From the NCBI GenBank assembly GCA_018332375.1, contig BOPV01000001.1:3224001-3288000 (forward strand): a DNA stretch of 64,000 nucleotides, in the 5' to 3' direction. The stretch is from Roseiterribacter gracilis (GTDB lineage: Bacteria; Pseudomonadota; Alphaproteobacteria; BOG-932; Roseiterribacteraceae). Shown piece by piece: positions 35,276 through 45,642 of this stretch. Each line of letters starts with the position of its first letter. Position 1 is the first letter of the stretch. Under the pieces are notes generated by a model that was not told the origin of the DNA, ran no database searches, and was given only the letters and a program-made list of their open reading frames with translations. The position numbers and the translations under genes are program-made.

Positions 35276-36578
35276 TCGCGTCGGCCAAGGTGCCGACCAG
35301 CTGCTCGATCTGCTTCTCGTTGATGATCAACGGCGGCGAAACTGCGATCGTGTCGCCGGTCTGGCGCGTCAGCACGCCGGCCTCGTAGCAGCGCACGAAC
35401 ACATCATAGGCGCGGGCGCCGACCTTGCCGTCGCGCGGCGCCAGCTCGACGCCGCCGACCAAGCCGAAATTGCGCACGTCGATGACGTTCGGCAGGCCTT
35501 TCAGCGCATGCATCGCATCTTCCAGCGGTTTCGCCATGCGCGCCGCATTCTCGAACATGCCTTCTTCGCGATAGACGCGGATCGTCGCCAGGGCTGCGGC
35601 GCAGGCGAGCGGATGACCGGAATAGGTGTAGCCGTGCGCGAACTCGATCGCGCCTTCGGGGCCGGCATCGACAATCGTGTCGTGCACGGCCTGCGTCGTG
35701 TAGACGGCGCCCATGGGCACGGCGGCGTTCGAAATGCCCTTGGCGACCGTCATCAGGTCGGGCGTGACGTTGAACGCGTCGGCGGCAAAGGCGGTACCCA
35801 GACGGCCGAAGCCCGAAATCACTTCGTCGAAGATCAGCAGGATGCCGTGCTTGCTGCAGATGGCGCGCAGCTTCTCAAGATAACCCTTGGGCGGCACCAG
35901 CACGCCGGTCGAACCGGCCAACGGCTCGACGATCACCGCTGCGATGGTCGAGGCGTCGTGCAGCTGGACCAGCTTTTCCAGCTCGTCGGCGAGATGCGCG
36001 CCCCATTCGGGCTGGCCGCGCGTGAAGGCCTGGTGCTCGGGCGCATGCGTGTGGGGCAGGTGATCGACACCACCCAGCATGGTGCCGAAGGCTTTGCGGT
36101 TGCCGACGATGCCGCCGACCGAAATGCCGCCGAAGCCGACGCCGTGATAGCCGCGCGCGCGTCCGATCAGGCGCGTACGCGAACCTTCGCCACGGGCGCG
36201 GTGATAGGCGAGCGCCATCTTCAGCGCCGTGTCGACCGCTTCCGAACCCGAGTTCGTGTAGAAAATCCGGTTCAACGCTTGCGGCGAGATCGAAGTCGCC
36301 AGATTGGCGAGCTCAAACGCCAGCGGATGTCCCATCTGGAACGTCGGCGCGAAATCTAATTGCTTCGCTTGGTGTTGGATCGCTTCAACGATCTTGGGAT
36401 GCGCGTGCCCAGCATTTACGCACCAGAGACCGGCGGTACCGTCCAACACCTGACGGCCGTCGTGACTCGTGTAGTGCATGCCTTCAGCAGCAACGAGCAA
36501 TCGCGGCGTTGCTTTGAATTGGCGGTTCGCCGTAAACGGCATCCAGAAAGCGGCAAGGTCGTTGGGTCGTGCGTCCAT
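35259..36578 (-). CDS. Class III omega-aminotransferase, probable beta-alanine:pyruvate aminotransferase
   Basis: PLP enzyme of 439 residues that moves amino groups from omega-amino acids or amines to pyruvate. Starting at 36578 it reads MDARPNDLAAFWMPFTANRQ. The family features are GLWCVNAGHAHPKI, FYTNSGSEAVDTALKMALAY, GYHGVGFGGISVGGI, LIFDEVISGFGRLG and the PLP lysine in MTVAKGISNAAVPMG. The PFTANRQF start and GLWCVNAGH strongly match beta-alanine:pyruvate (omega-amine) transaminases as I know them. A frame reaching 36839 is longer, but the extra residues are not family-like. No operon partner is visible. Confidence 0.9.
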   Translation of the reverse strand: MDARPNDLAAFWMPFTANRQFKATPRLLVAAEGMHYTSHDGRQVLDGTAGLWCVNAGHAHPKIVEAIQHQAKQLDFAPTFQMGHPLAFELANLATSISPQALNRIFYTNSGSEAVDTALKMALAYHRARGEGSRTRLIGRARGYHGVGFGGISVGGIVGNRKAFGTMLGGVDHLPHTHAPEHQAFTRGQPEWGAHLADELEKLVQLHDASTIAAVIVEPLAGSTGVLVPPKGYLEKLRAICSKHGILLIFDEVISGFGRLGTAFAADAFNVTPDLMTVAKGISNAAVPMGAVYTTQAVHDTIVDAGPEGAIEFAHGYTYSGHPLACAAALATIRVYREEGMFENAARMAKPLEDAMHALKGLPNVIDVRNFGLVGGVELAPRDGKVGARAYDVFVRCYEAGVLTRQTGDTIAVSPPLIINEKQIEQLVGTLADAIKKAA

Positions 36579-36589
36579 GCCGATAGGGT

Positions 36590-36684
36590 AGCGTGTTTTC
36601 CCGCGAAGTGGGTACCGGTTCGCGGAGGGAAAACCCGCCAAACGAAAGGGAGAGCTCGGTCCGCTTCGAAGGAAGCGGCCGAGC
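36590..36684. repeat. Two-hairpin intergenic repeat, copy B
   Basis: First hairpin: GCGTGTTTTCCC, GCGAA, the centre GTGGGTACCGG, TTCGC, GGAGGGAAAACCCGC. A CAAACGAAAG spacer follows. The second hairpin pairs GCTCGGTCCGCTTC (36654-36667) with GAAGCGGCCGAGC (36672-36684). The order equals copy A at 8628. The core with GAAGTGG.TACCGGTTCGC resembles a repeat I recall in many Rhizobiales genomes. Confidence 0.75.
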
Positions 36685-36854
36685 GCGGGCACCGCTACAA
36701 AAATTGAAGCGATCTTGTTGTTGCGATTTCGCTCTGCGAATGACGCATGTCGAGTCGGCGCATTCGTGTGTTGTTGCGCCGCAGCGAATGACTCAAAACA
36801 TCGGCCAACAGGAGAGGCGGAACGGCTGGGCTCAATCACTTAGGAGTCCAAAGC

Positions 36855-36947
36855 ATGTTTCGTGACGTACTTGAATCGATGATCCCGCTGCTCGTCAGCG
36901 CGTTTGTCGCGGTTGTTTTCATTGGCCGTATCGGCGGGGTCGTTTGA
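36855..36947 (+). CDS. Candidate 30-residue membrane peptide
   Basis: A short frame starting at an ATG at 36855 with AGGAG (36842-36846) eight bases upstream, an ideal ribosome-binding site. The product begins MFRDVLESMIPLLVSAFVAV and ends FIGRIGGVV: one hydrophobic helix of about 17 residues behind an acidic amphipathic start. A terminator-like stem follows 45 bases after the stop. I know no family for it. The strong site, hydrophobic helix and following terminator argue that it is translated. The remainder of the 36579-37056 gap holds the repeat element and no other gene that I can see. Confidence 0.55.
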   Translation: MFRDVLESMIPLLVSAFVAVVFIGRIGGVV

Positions 36948-36991
36948 TCCTTCGCCCTAACAAGGCAACAACGTTGAAGACAGAAGCAAAG

Positions 36992-37024
36992 AAACCCCGC
37001 GGGGCGCAGGCCCTTGCGGGGTTT
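36992..37024 (+). terminator. Terminator-like stem after the membrane peptide frame
   Basis: AAACCCCGC (36992-37000) and GCGGGGTTT (37016-37024) pair perfectly; the loop region contains GGGGC..GCCC, which could extend the fold. The U-tract is only GTTT on the plus strand. On the minus strand it would read AAACCCCGC then TTTCTTTGC, a fair terminator in that direction too. Confidence 0.6.
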
Positions 37025-37056
37025 CGTATGTTTGGGTGAAGTGCATCGGACATCCG

Positions 37057-37905
37057 ATGACTGCCATACTTTCCATTCAAAGCCACGTTGCGTTCGGCCA
37101 TGTCGGCAATCGTGCCGCCGTGTTTCCGCTCGAACGGCTCGGCCATGAAGTGATCGCGGTCAACACCGTCGATTTCTCGAACCACACTGGCTACGGCGTC
37201 TGGACCGGCGAAGTCTTCTCGCCCGCGCATGTGCGCGCGATCTTGGCTGGCGTCGCTGAACGCGGCGCGTTGAAACAGCTCGACGCGGTTCTGTCCGGCT
37301 ATCTCGGCGACGTCGCGTTGGGCGAAGTCGTGCTCGAAACCGTGGCAACGGCGCGACCTGCCTTCTATGCGTGCGATCCGGTGATGGGCGATGTGGGGCG
37401 CGGCTTCTTCGTGCGACCCGGCCTGCCCGAATTCATCGCGCAGCGTGCCTTGCCGCTTGCCGACCTGGTCACGCCCAATCGGTTCGAACTGGAATTCCTG
37501 GCCGGCACGGAGGTGCGCACGTTGGCCGACGCGCTGGCTGCCACCGCAACGATCCGCAGCCGCGGACCCAAGCTGGTTCTGGTCACCAGCCTCGATCGCA
37601 AAGACGGCGCCTCCGACATGATCGAGATGCTGGTTGATACGGCGGATGGTGCGTGGCTGGTGGCGACGCCGCTGCTTCCCTTCGATCCGATGCCGAACGG
37701 TGCGGGCGACGCGGTCTGCGCGCTGTTCCTGTCGCATTTTCTCCGCACGCGCGACGCCGCGACCGCGCTGGCGCGGGCCGCGTCGGGCATCTACGCGATC
37801 TTCGAAGCGACAAAAGAAAAGGGCCAGCGCGAGCTGGCCCTGATCGCAGCGCAGGACGAATTCGCGGCAACGACGCCGCGCTTCGTTGCGCAGAAGGTCC
37901 GCTGA
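37057..37905 (+). CDS. pdxY: Pyridoxal kinase
   Basis: Phosphorylates pyridoxal and related B6 vitamers in the PLP salvage pathway. The 282-residue protein starts [20 protein letters not shown], with the family [10 protein letters not shown] substrate motif. It has the segments [25 protein letters not shown] and [15 protein letters not shown], and the catalytic anion-hole motif [13 protein letters not shown]. An ATG at 37036 adds seven unsupported residues. Two PLP aminotransferases lie nearby, though there is no shared operon. Confidence 0.95.
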   Translation: MTAILSIQSHVAFGHVGNRAAVFPLERLGHEVIAVNTVDFSNHTGYGVWTGEVFSPAHVRAILAGVAERGALKQLDAVLSGYLGDVALGEVVLETVATARPAFYACDPVMGDVGRGFFVRPGLPEFIAQRALPLADLVTPNRFELEFLAGTEVRTLADALAATATIRSRGPKLVLVTSLDRKDGASDMIEMLVDTADGAWLVATPLLPFDPMPNGAGDAVCALFLSHFLRTRDAATALARAASGIYAIFEATKEKGQRELALIAAQDEFAATTPRFVAQKVR

Positions 37906-37910
37906 CGGCG

Positions 37911-38948
37911 TTACGCCGCCTTCTTCGCCTTTTTAAATTCCGGCCGGCCGACCAACGCTTCGGCGATCTGCACCGCGTTCAGCGCAGCGCCCTTGCGCAG
38001 ATTGTCGCTGACGCACCAGAAGGCGAGGCCGTTCTCGATCGTCGGGTCTTCGCGCAGGCGAGACACGAACACCGAATCTTCGCCCGCTGCTTCGGCCGGC
38101 GTGACGTAGCCGCCATCGACGCGGTGATCGACCACCGACACGCCCGGCGCTTCGCGCAGCAATTCGCGCGCTTCGTCGGCCGTGAGCTGGCGTTCGAATT
38201 CGACGTTCACCGATTCGGCATGACCGATGAAGACCGGCACGCGCACGCAGGTCGCGTGCACTTTGATCGACGGGTCGAGAATCTTCTTGGTCTCGACGAC
38301 CATCTTCCATTCTTCCTTGGTCGAACCGTCATCCATGAAATTGTCGATGTGCGGAATGACGTTGAAGGCGATCTGCTTGGTGAAGTGTTCCTGCACCATC
38401 GCGTCGTTGACGTAGATGCCACGCGTCTGCGTGAACAACTCGTCCATCGCCTCTTTGCCCTTGCCCGACACGGATTGATAGGTCGACACGACGACGCGCT
38501 TGATCTTGGCGGCGTCGTGCAACGGCTTCAGCGCGACCACCATCTGAATGGTCGAGCAGTTCGGGTTGGCGATGATGTTCTTTTTGCCAAAGCCGGCCAG
38601 CGCGTTCGGATTCACTTCCGGCACGACCAGCGGAACGTCGGGATCCATGCGCCAATGCGACGTGTTGTCGATCACGACCGCACCGGCACGCGCAGCGCGC
38701 GGCGCGAACTCGGCCGAGATCTTCGCGCCCGGCGACGACAGAACCAGGTCGATGCCTTTGAAGTCGAACGTGGCGAGATCCTGAACCTTCAGAATATCGT
38801 CTTCACCGAACGACACTTCGCGACCGATCGAACGCGCGCTCGCCAAGGCGACCGCGTCCGACACGGGAAACTTTCGCTCGGCCAACGTCTGCAGCATCTC
38901 GCGACCGACATTCCCGGTGGCTCCAACGATGGCAACGCGATAGGCCAT
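37911..38948 (-). CDS. asd: Aspartate-semialdehyde dehydrogenase
   Basis: Second step of the aspartate pathway to lysine, threonine and methionine. The 345-residue protein begins [19 protein letters not shown], an NADP Rossmann motif. It has the catalytic cysteine in [15 protein letters not shown] and the conserved [18 protein letters not shown] and [15 protein letters not shown]. The ATG at 38948 is preferred to 38981. It converges on pdxY with five bases between stops. Confidence 0.96.
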   Translation of the reverse strand: MAYRVAIVGATGNVGREMLQTLAERKFPVSDAVALASARSIGREVSFGEDDILKVQDLATFDFKGIDLVLSSPGAKISAEFAPRAARAGAVVIDNTSHWRMDPDVPLVVPEVNPNALAGFGKKNIIANPNCSTIQMVVALKPLHDAAKIKRVVVSTYQSVSGKGKEAMDELFTQTRGIYVNDAMVQEHFTKQIAFNVIPHIDNFMDDGSTKEEWKMVVETKKILDPSIKVHATCVRVPVFIGHAESVNVEFERQLTADEARELLREAPGVSVVDHRVDGGYVTPAEAAGEDSVFVSRLREDPTIENGLAFWCVSDNLRKGAALNAVQIAEALVGRPEFKKAKKAA

Positions 38949-39002
38949 GACACACGATCCTTTAGGCGAAAGAAGCGGCAAGAGTTATGCTGCGAACGCG
39001 AA

Positions 39003-39365
39003 ATGATCAACCACGAGCGTGACATGGGTGACCCGCGCATCGGCAGCTACGCTGCGTTCTGGCCCTACTATCTGGGCGAACATTCGAAGCCTGCAACGCG
39101 GGCGTGGCATTTGGTCGGGACCGGCCTGGCGCTGCTGATCGTGGTTGTCGCCTTCGCGACCGGCCACACCGATTGGGCGTTCGCGGCGCTGGTCGCGGGC
39201 TACGGCTTTGCCTGGGTCAGCCACATGGCGATCGAGCGCAATCGCCCCGCCACCTTCCGCTATCCGCTTTGGTCGCTCTACAGCGACTTCCGGATGTTCT
39301 TCCTGTTTGCCACCGGCCGGCTCGGCGCCGAGCTGGCGAAGCATGGGTTGCGCGGCGCCGGCTGA
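39003..39365 (+). CDS. Mpo1-like (DUF962) membrane protein
   Basis: A 120-residue protein of the DUF962/Mpo1 family; yeast Mpo1 is a dioxygenase acting on 2-hydroxy fatty acids. It has [20 protein letters not shown] with the conserved histidines, two hydrophobic helices ([40 protein letters not shown]), and [20 protein letters not shown], the family's second conserved block. The ATG at 39003 or 39024 could be the start. It is divergent from asd by 54 bases and precedes ribF by 19 bases on the same strand. Confidence 0.85.
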   Translation: MINHERDMGDPRIGSYAAFWPYYLGEHSKPATRAWHLVGTGLALLIVVVAFATGHTDWAFAALVAGYGFAWVSHMAIERNRPATFRYPLWSLYSDFRMFFLFATGRLGAELAKHGLRGAG

Positions 39366-39384
39366 CCGTTAGGGTCGCCGCCCC

Positions 39385-40332
39385 ATGCGGCTCTTCCGCC
39401 ATACGACTGATCTGCCGGCCGACGCGCGCGGTGCGGTGGTCGCGCTCGGCAATTTCGACGGCGTCCATCTCGGCCATCGCGAAGTCGTCGCGCGCGCCGG
39501 CGCGCTTGCGCGCGAACAAGGGCGGCCGCTTGGCGTCGTCACGTTCGAGCCGCATCCGCGCAGCCTGTTCCGGCCCGACGATCCGCCCTTTCGCCTGACG
39601 CCGTTGCGCCCCAAGGCGCATGCGCTCGAAGCGTTGGGCGTCGATCTTCTCCACGTGCTGCATTTCGACCGGGCCTTGAGCGAAAAGACCGCGGCCGATT
39701 TCGTTTCCCAGATCCTGGTCGGCGATCTCGGCATCGCGCATGCGGTCGCGGGCTGGGATTTCGTCTTTGGCCACAAGCGCGGCGGCGACATGCAGCTGTT
39801 GCGCGCCGAAGGCGTCCGGCATGGCTTCGGCGTCGACGAAATCCGCCCGGTACTAAATTCAGGAATGGGGGGTGGTGGCGCGGTCGTGTCCTCGACCCGG
39901 GTGCGCGAATTGCTGCAGGCCGGCGACGCGCGGGCGGCGGCCGCACTTCTGGGCCGGCCCTGGGAAGTCGACGGCCACGTGCTGCATGGCGATGCGCGCG
40001 GCCGCGAGCTGGGCTGGCCGACCGCCAACCTCGAATTGGGCGAATATCTGCGCCCGGGCTACGGGATCTACGCGATCCGGGCCGCGATCGACGAAGCCCG
40101 GCCGGTCTGGCGCGACGGCGTCGCCAATCTCGGCATCCGCCCGATGTGGCGCACGGCAGAGCCGATGATCGAGGCGCATCTCTTCGACTTTGCCGGCGAT
40201 CTCTATGGCCGGGTGCTGCGGGTCCAGCTGATCGAGCGGCTGCGCGAAGAGGCCAAATTCGACAGTCTCGAAGCGTTGAAAGCCCAAATCGCCCAGGATG
40301 CGCTGGCCGCGCAGGCGGCCCTGAAAAAGTAG
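39385..40332 (+). CDS. ribF: Bifunctional riboflavin kinase / FAD synthetase
   Basis: Makes FMN and then FAD. The 315-residue protein has the N-terminal adenylyltransferase domain with VVALGNFDGVHLGHREVVA and the GWDFVFGHKRGGDMQLL region. The C-terminal kinase domain has GDARGRELGWPTANLE and GVANLGIRPMWRTAEPMIEA, with HLFDFAGDLYGRVLRVQLIE near the end. The layout is normal. It precedes ileS by 123 bases, an order common in bacteria. Confidence 0.96.
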   Translation: MRLFRHTTDLPADARGAVVALGNFDGVHLGHREVVARAGALAREQGRPLGVVTFEPHPRSLFRPDDPPFRLTPLRPKAHALEALGVDLLHVLHFDRALSEKTAADFVSQILVGDLGIAHAVAGWDFVFGHKRGGDMQLLRAEGVRHGFGVDEIRPVLNSGMGGGGAVVSSTRVRELLQAGDARAAAALLGRPWEVDGHVLHGDARGRELGWPTANLELGEYLRPGYGIYAIRAAIDEARPVWRDGVANLGIRPMWRTAEPMIEAHLFDFAGDLYGRVLRVQLIERLREEAKFDSLEALKAQIAQDALAAQAALKK

Positions 40333-40455
40333 CGCCAAAGCCGCCCTAGCCAGGTAAGCGGACGCCCCGAAAAGGCCAAAGGGTCACGGGACCCGGCTTG
40401 ATACGGACCTGTCCTTGACTCGGGTCTGGGCGGGCGCCACTACGACCGGTCTCAA

Positions 40456-43308
40456 ATGAACGCCCCGACCAACAAAGACGCCTACAAGGACACGGTCTTC
40501 CTACCGAAGACTGCGTTCCCGATGCGCGCCGGCCTCGCCCAGAAAGAGCCTCAGCTGCTCGCGGCCTGGCGTGAACAAGATCTCTATGGCCGCCTGCGAA
40601 AGGCGCGCGCCGGCAAGCCGAAATTCGTGCTGCATGACGGCCCGCCTTACGCCAACGGCGACATCCATATCGGTCACGCCGTCAACAAAGTCCTCAAAGA
40701 CGTCACGATCCGTGCGCGGTCGATGCTGGGCTTTGATTCGCCGTACGTGCCGGGCTGGGACTGTCACGGCCTGCCGATCGAATGGAAGATCGAAGAACGC
40801 TACCGCGCAGAAGGCCGCGACAAGGATCAGGTCGACGTCACGACCTTCCGCGCCGAGTGCCGTGCGTTCGCCGCCCACTGGGTCGATCAGCAGCGCGAAC
40901 AGTTTCAGCGTCTGGGCGTGTTGGGCGATTGGGCAAACCCCTATCTCACCATGACCAACGCGGCTGAATCCGCGATCGTCGGTGAGATCCACAAATTCCT
41001 CGGCAACGGCTCGCTCTATCAGGGCGTGAAGCCGGTTCTGTGGTCGGTGGTCGAAAAGACCGCGCTGGCCGACGCCGAAGTCGAATATCACGAGCACAAA
41101 TCCGCCATGGTCTGGGTGAAATTCCCAGTCGTGCGCGCGTCGATGCCGACTCTCGAAAATGCGTTCGTCGTCATCTGGACCACGACCCCGTGGACGATGC
41201 CGGGCAACCGCGCCATCGCCTATGGCGACGCGATCAAATACGGCGTGTTCCAGGTCGAAGACGTCGGTGAGTCCACCACGGCGAACGTCGGTGACCGGTT
41301 CGTGCTTGCCCCGGCGCTTGCCGACGCGGTGAAAAGCGCAGCCAAGATTGGCGCGTGGCGTCTCGAAGCCGAATTCGACGGCGCCGAACTGGCCGGCACC
41401 ATCACCGCACATCCGTTCCGCGGCCTCGGCTACGAGTTCGACGTGCCGCTGCTGCCGGGCGATCACGTGACCGAAGATGCGGGTACGGGCTTCGTGCACA
41501 CCGCGCCCGGTCACGGTGAAGAAGATTTCATTCTCGGCCGCGCGCACGGTCTCGAAGTGCCGCGCACCGTCGATGACGAAGGCGCCTATTACGACAGCGT
41601 GCCGCTGTTTGCGGGCAAGCGCATCTTCACGCGCGAAGGCAAGCCGGGCGACGCCAACGGCGCCGTCATCGGCAAGCTGCTCGAAGTCGAACGGCTGTTG
41701 GCGAAAGGCTCGCTGACCCATCCCTATCCGCACAGCTGGCGCTCGAAAGCGCCGCTGATTTTCCGCACCACGCCGCAATGGTTCATCTCCATGGAGACGA
41801 ACAACCTGCGCAACAAAGCGCTAGGTGCGATCGAACAGACGCGCTTCGTTCCGGCTGCGGGCCAGAACCGCATTCGTTCGATGGTCGAGCAGCGCCCCGA
41901 TTGGTGCATCAGCCGCCAGCGCACATGGGGCGTGCCGATCGCGTTCTTTACGCGCAAGTCGGACGGCGAACCGTTGCGCGACGAAGCAGTGCTGCAGCGA
42001 ATTCGCGACATCTTCGCCGAAGAAGGGTCGGACGCATGGTTCAAGCGTCCGCCGGCCGATTTCCTCGGCAATCAATATGACGCTGCGCTGTACGACCAGG
42101 TCGTCGACATCGTCGACGTCTGGTTCGAATCCGGTTCGACGCATGCGTTCGTGCTCGAAGCGCGCGACCAGCTTGGCAGCCCGGCCGATCTCTATCTCGA
42201 AGGCTCGGACCAGCATCGTGGCTGGTTCCAGTCGTCGCTGCTGGAAAGCTGCGGCACGCGCGATCGCGCCCCGTTCAAGACGGTGCTGACGCACGGCTTC
42301 GCGCTCGACGAGAACGGCCGCAAAATGTCGAAGTCGCTCGGCAACGTCGTGGCGCCGCAAGAAGTCGCTGACGATCTCGGCGCCGACATTCTGCGGTTGT
42401 GGACGGTCGGCTCGGACTATGCCGACGACATGCGGGTTGGTCCGGAAATCCTGAAACAGCACGCTGACTCGTATCGCCGGATCCGCAACACGTTCCGCTA
42501 TCTGCTGGGCGCGTTGGACGGTTGGACCGACGCCGAACGCGTTGCGCCGAACGAACTGCCCGAGCTGGAACGTTGGGTGCTGCATCGCGTGACCGAGCTG
42601 GATCAGCTCGTACGCGCGACGATCGAAGCCTACGACTATCCCAAGCTGGTGCGGTCGCTGCACGATTTCTGCGCCCAGGATTTGTCGGCCTTCTACTTCG
42701 ACGTTCGCAAAGACATGCTCTATTGCGACCGGCCGGACTCGTTGCGCCGTCGCGCTGCGCGCACGGTGATGCACGAACTTCTGTCGTGCCTGACGGCATG
42801 GCTTGCGCCGGTGCTTGTCTTCACTGCCGAAGAAGCGTGGTTGGCGCGCCCGAACGCTGATGACAGTTCGGTCCATCTGCGCGAATTCCCGGCCGTGCCG
42901 GCGTCGTGGCGCGATGAGGCGCTGGCGGCGCGTTGGGCGCGCTTGCGCGAACTGCGTCGCGTGGTGACTGGCGCGCTGGAAATCTCGCGCACCGAAAAGA
43001 AGATCGGCAGCGCGCTGCAAGCGCAGCCGAAATTCTATGTCGGCGCTGCCGATGCCGCGCTGGTGCGCAGCGTCGCGTTCGAAGAGTTGGCGCTGGTGTC
43101 GAGCATCGAGATCATCGAAGCCGCCCCGCCGACCGGCGCGTTTGCGATCGCAGAAATCCCCGACACGGGTGTGATCGTCGAACTGGCGTCGGGCGAGAAG
43201 TGCGAACGCTGCTGGCGCGTGCTGCCCGAAGTCGGCACCCATGCTGAACATCCGACTTTGTGCGATCGTTGCGACGACGCGGTCGACCAGCTCAGCGAGG
43301 CAGCATGA
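40456..43308 (+). CDS. ileS: Isoleucyl-tRNA synthetase
   Basis: Charges tRNA-Ile. The 950-residue protein has the class I HIGH motif in [16 protein letters not shown] and KMSKS in [15 protein letters not shown]. The CP1 editing domain contains [20 protein letters not shown] and [16 protein letters not shown]. The C-terminal zinc finger reads [12 protein letters not shown] then LCDRCDDAV, marking the eubacterial-type enzyme. The 123-base leader is GC-rich; I saw no T-box. The stop overlaps the lspA start by four bases. Confidence 0.98.
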   Translation: MNAPTNKDAYKDTVFLPKTAFPMRAGLAQKEPQLLAAWREQDLYGRLRKARAGKPKFVLHDGPPYANGDIHIGHAVNKVLKDVTIRARSMLGFDSPYVPGWDCHGLPIEWKIEERYRAEGRDKDQVDVTTFRAECRAFAAHWVDQQREQFQRLGVLGDWANPYLTMTNAAESAIVGEIHKFLGNGSLYQGVKPVLWSVVEKTALADAEVEYHEHKSAMVWVKFPVVRASMPTLENAFVVIWTTTPWTMPGNRAIAYGDAIKYGVFQVEDVGESTTANVGDRFVLAPALADAVKSAAKIGAWRLEAEFDGAELAGTITAHPFRGLGYEFDVPLLPGDHVTEDAGTGFVHTAPGHGEEDFILGRAHGLEVPRTVDDEGAYYDSVPLFAGKRIFTREGKPGDANGAVIGKLLEVERLLAKGSLTHPYPHSWRSKAPLIFRTTPQWFISMETNNLRNKALGAIEQTRFVPAAGQNRIRSMVEQRPDWCISRQRTWGVPIAFFTRKSDGEPLRDEAVLQRIRDIFAEEGSDAWFKRPPADFLGNQYDAALYDQVVDIVDVWFESGSTHAFVLEARDQLGSPADLYLEGSDQHRGWFQSSLLESCGTRDRAPFKTVLTHGFALDENGRKMSKSLGNVVAPQEVADDLGADILRLWTVGSDYADDMRVGPEILKQHADSYRRIRNTFRYLLGALDGWTDAERVAPNELPELERWVLHRVTELDQLVRATIEAYDYPKLVRSLHDFCAQDLSAFYFDVRKDMLYCDRPDSLRRRAARTVMHELLSCLTAWLAPVLVFTAEEAWLARPNADDSSVHLREFPAVPASWRDEALAARWARLRELRRVVTGALEISRTEKKIGSALQAQPKFYVGAADAALVRSVAFEELALVSSIEIIEAAPPTGAFAIAEIPDTGVIVELASGEKCERCWRVLPEVGTHAEHPTLCDRCDDAVDQLSEAA

Positions 43309-43811
43309 TCACGCCGGGCCGCAAGAACCTCGCGCGGGCGATGCCCGTGATGATCGTGGTCCTGCTGCTGGACCAGGTCTCGAAGATCCTGGCGCTGGCC
43401 GCGTTGCAGGGCATCGGCATGATTCCGGTCGTGCCGTTCTTCGACTTCCAGCTGGCCTGGAATCGCGGTGTCAGCTTCGGTCTGTTCAACCATGGCGAGC
43501 CGTTGCCGCCCTGGGTGTTCGTGCTGGTGTCGGTTTTGATCGTGGCGGCGCTGTGCGCCTGGCTGGTGCGGGCCGAGCGGATCCGGATCGCGTTGGCGCT
43601 GGGGGCGGTCATCGGCGGTGCCATCGGCAATGCAATCGACCGGTTCGTACACGGCGCGGTCGTCGACTTTCTCCATTTTCACGTTGGCCAGTATAGTTGG
43701 CCGAACTTCAACGTGGCCGACAGCGCGATCGTGATCGGTGTCGCCATCATCGTTATCGACGGATTCGGTGCACGTGCACCGACGGCAGAAGAGGGATCAA
43801 AGATCACATGA
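43305..43811 (+). CDS. lspA: Lipoprotein signal peptidase (signal peptidase II)
   Basis: Membrane aspartyl protease that cleaves prolipoprotein signal peptides. The 168-residue protein has four helices, with [12 protein letters not shown] near the start. The two catalytic-aspartate motifs are [19 protein letters not shown] and [12 protein letters not shown]. Its start is ATGA-coupled to ileS and its stop overlaps the next gene's start, which encodes a lipoprotein that would be a substrate. Confidence 0.96.
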   Translation: MITPGRKNLARAMPVMIVVLLLDQVSKILALAALQGIGMIPVVPFFDFQLAWNRGVSFGLFNHGEPLPPWVFVLVSVLIVAALCAWLVRAERIRIALALGAVIGGAIGNAIDRFVHGAVVDFLHFHVGQYSWPNFNVADSAIVIGVAIIVIDGFGARAPTAEEGSKIT

Positions 43812-44239
43812 CGACCAAAGCGATCGCGCTGGCCGCGCTTTCGGCCGCGACGCTGATGACGAGCGGCTGCGACACATTCCGCAGCGCGCTGGGCATGCAA
43901 CGTTCGGTGCCTGACGAAACGCAGGTGACGCTCAATCGTCCGTTGGTGATGCCGCCGGATTACTCGCTGCGTCCGCCGGCCTCGGCGACCGAAAGCGTCA
44001 GCGGCACGCGCGTCACCAGCTTCACCGCCGGCTCGCGCGCCGACACGCTGCTGCAGTCGAGCCAGACGCAAGACGGCAAGCCGATCGGCACCACCGCGAC
44101 CACGGCCTCGTCCAGCACGACGACGACCAAGAAAGAAGAGCGCGGCTTCTTCGGTCGCCTGATGAACAGCTGGTTCGGGTCGGGCAAAGACGAAGAAACC
44201 GAACGCGCCGAACGCGAAGCGAAGCAGCAGTCCAAGTGA
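43808..44239 (+). CDS. DUF3035-family lipoprotein
   Basis: A 143-residue lipoprotein. The signal ends in a lipobox-like segment LMTSGCDTF, with the modified cysteine at residue 21. The DUF3035 core reads PDETQVTLNRPLVMPPDYSL then RPPAS. The C-terminal half is Ser/Thr-rich and ends in an amphipathic, charged helix (FFGRLMNSWFGSGKDEETER). The family is alphaproteobacterial and its role is unknown to me; proximity to lspA and to the M16 pair suggests an envelope function. It is ATGA-coupled to both neighbours. Confidence 0.85.
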   Translation: MTTKAIALAALSAATLMTSGCDTFRSALGMQRSVPDETQVTLNRPLVMPPDYSLRPPASATESVSGTRVTSFTAGSRADTLLQSSQTQDGKPIGTTATTASSSTTTTKKEERGFFGRLMNSWFGSGKDEETERAEREAKQQSK

Positions 44240-45642
44240 TGAAGCGTCGGTTCGGGGCGCTTCTCGCCGGTGTGTCGCTCTTCGCTGCGACAGCAGCCAG
44301 CGCGAAGGTCTTCGAGCCGACCAGCTTCACGCTGAAAAACGGTTTGCGTGTCGTCGTGGTCGAGAACCATCTCGCCCCCGTCGTCACGCAGATGGTTTGG
44401 TACAAATGCGGCGCCGCCGACGAGGCGCCGGGAAAGTCGGGCATCGCCCACTTTCTCGAACATCTGATGTTCAAAGGCACCAAGACGGTGCCGCCGGGTG
44501 AATTGTCGAAGATCGTCGGCCGCAATGGCGGCACCGACAACGCCTTCACCGCCTGGGACTACACCGCTTACTATCAGACGATTGCCGCCGACCGTCTCGA
44601 GATGGTGATGAAGCTCGAGAGCGACCGTATGTCGAATCTCGTTCTCACCGATCCGGTCGTGCTGCCCGAACGCGACGTCATCGTCGAAGAACGCCGTCAA
44701 CGCATCGACACCAATCCGCAGGCGCAACTTGCCGAAGCGGTGAATGCCGAACTGTTCGCCAACCACCATTACGGCATTCCGATCATCGGCTGGCGTCAGG
44801 AGATGATGCAGTTGACCCGACAGGACGCGGTCGACTGGTACAAAAAATGGTACCGGCCCGCGAATGCGGTGCTGGTGATTGCCGGCGACGTGACGCCGGC
44901 AGCCGTGCGCACCTTGGCGGAAAAATACTACGGCAACATTCCCGCCGGTCAGCCGCAGCTGCGCAACAACCGTCCGCAGGAACCTGAACTTCCGGGCGAG
45001 CGCCGCGTCGTGTTGCGCGATGCGCAGGTGCGTCAGCCATCGTTGGTGCGCGAAATCCAGGCGCCGTCCTATGCCAGCGATGGCAAGGAACATGCGTACG
45101 CACTGCAGGTGCTGGCCGATTTGTTGGGCGGCGGTTCGACCAGCCGCCTCTATCGCAGCCTGGTCGTCGAACAGAAACTCGCAACCGCGGTCAGCGCCGA
45201 CTACACGCCGGAATCGCTCGACCGGTTTGCCTTCGCACTCAGCGCGCAACCGGCGCAGGGCGTTGCGATCGACAAGCTTGAAGCTGCACTCGACGCCGAA
45301 CTCGCCAAGCTGGTGAAAGAAGGCGCGACGGCCGAAGAAATCAGCGATTCCAAAAAACGCCTGGTCGACAGCGCAATTCTCGCGCGCGACGGCGTCACTG
45401 GTGGCGCCTATGCGTTCGGTCTGGCGCTGACGACGGGGCAAACCGTTGAGGACGTCGAGGCCTGGCCCGATCGCATCGCCAAAGTCGAAAAGCCGATGGT
45501 CGATGCCGCAACGATTCTGGTGCTGACCAAGAACGCCAACGTCACGGGCTGGCTGTTGCCACCCGAAGGTCTGACGGCAGTCAGCGATTCAACGCCGGTC
45601 GCTCCGTCGCAAAGCGAAGGCCCCGCCGGAGCCATCCGATGA
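44236..45642 (+). CDS. M16 zinc peptidase, catalytic member
   Basis: Exported insulinase-type peptidase of 468 residues with a signal peptide (MKRRFGALLAGVSLFAATAA). The inverted zinc motif HxxEH is intact in GIAHFLEHLMFKGT, and the downstream glutamate lies within VIVEERRQRIDTNP. The second, structural M16 half follows. Such periplasmic enzymes usually work as a pair with an inactive partner, which is encoded next and coupled through ATGA. The start is the ATG at 44236. Confidence 0.93.
   Translation: MMKRRFGALLAGVSLFAATAASAKVFEPTSFTLKNGLRVVVVENHLAPVVTQMVWYKCGAADEAPGKSGIAHFLEHLMFKGTKTVPPGELSKIVGRNGGTDNAFTAWDYTAYYQTIAADRLEMVMKLESDRMSNLVLTDPVVLPERDVIVEERRQRIDTNPQAQLAEAVNAELFANHHYGIPIIGWRQEMMQLTRQDAVDWYKKWYRPANAVLVIAGDVTPAAVRTLAEKYYGNIPAGQPQLRNNRPQEPELPGERRVVLRDAQVRQPSLVREIQAPSYASDGKEHAYALQVLADLLGGGSTSRLYRSLVVEQKLATAVSADYTPESLDRFAFALSAQPAQGVAIDKLEAALDAELAKLVKEGATAEEISDSKKRLVDSAILARDGVTGGAYAFGLALTTGQTVEDVEAWPDRIAKVEKPMVDAATILVLTKNANVTGWLLPPEGLTAVSDSTPVAPSQSEGPAGAIR

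Noticed and set aside
40333-40455. T-box or attenuator upstream of ileS
   Set aside because: The GC-rich stems do not include a T-box core or a following terminator/antiterminator pair, and T-boxes are rare in Alphaproteobacteria.
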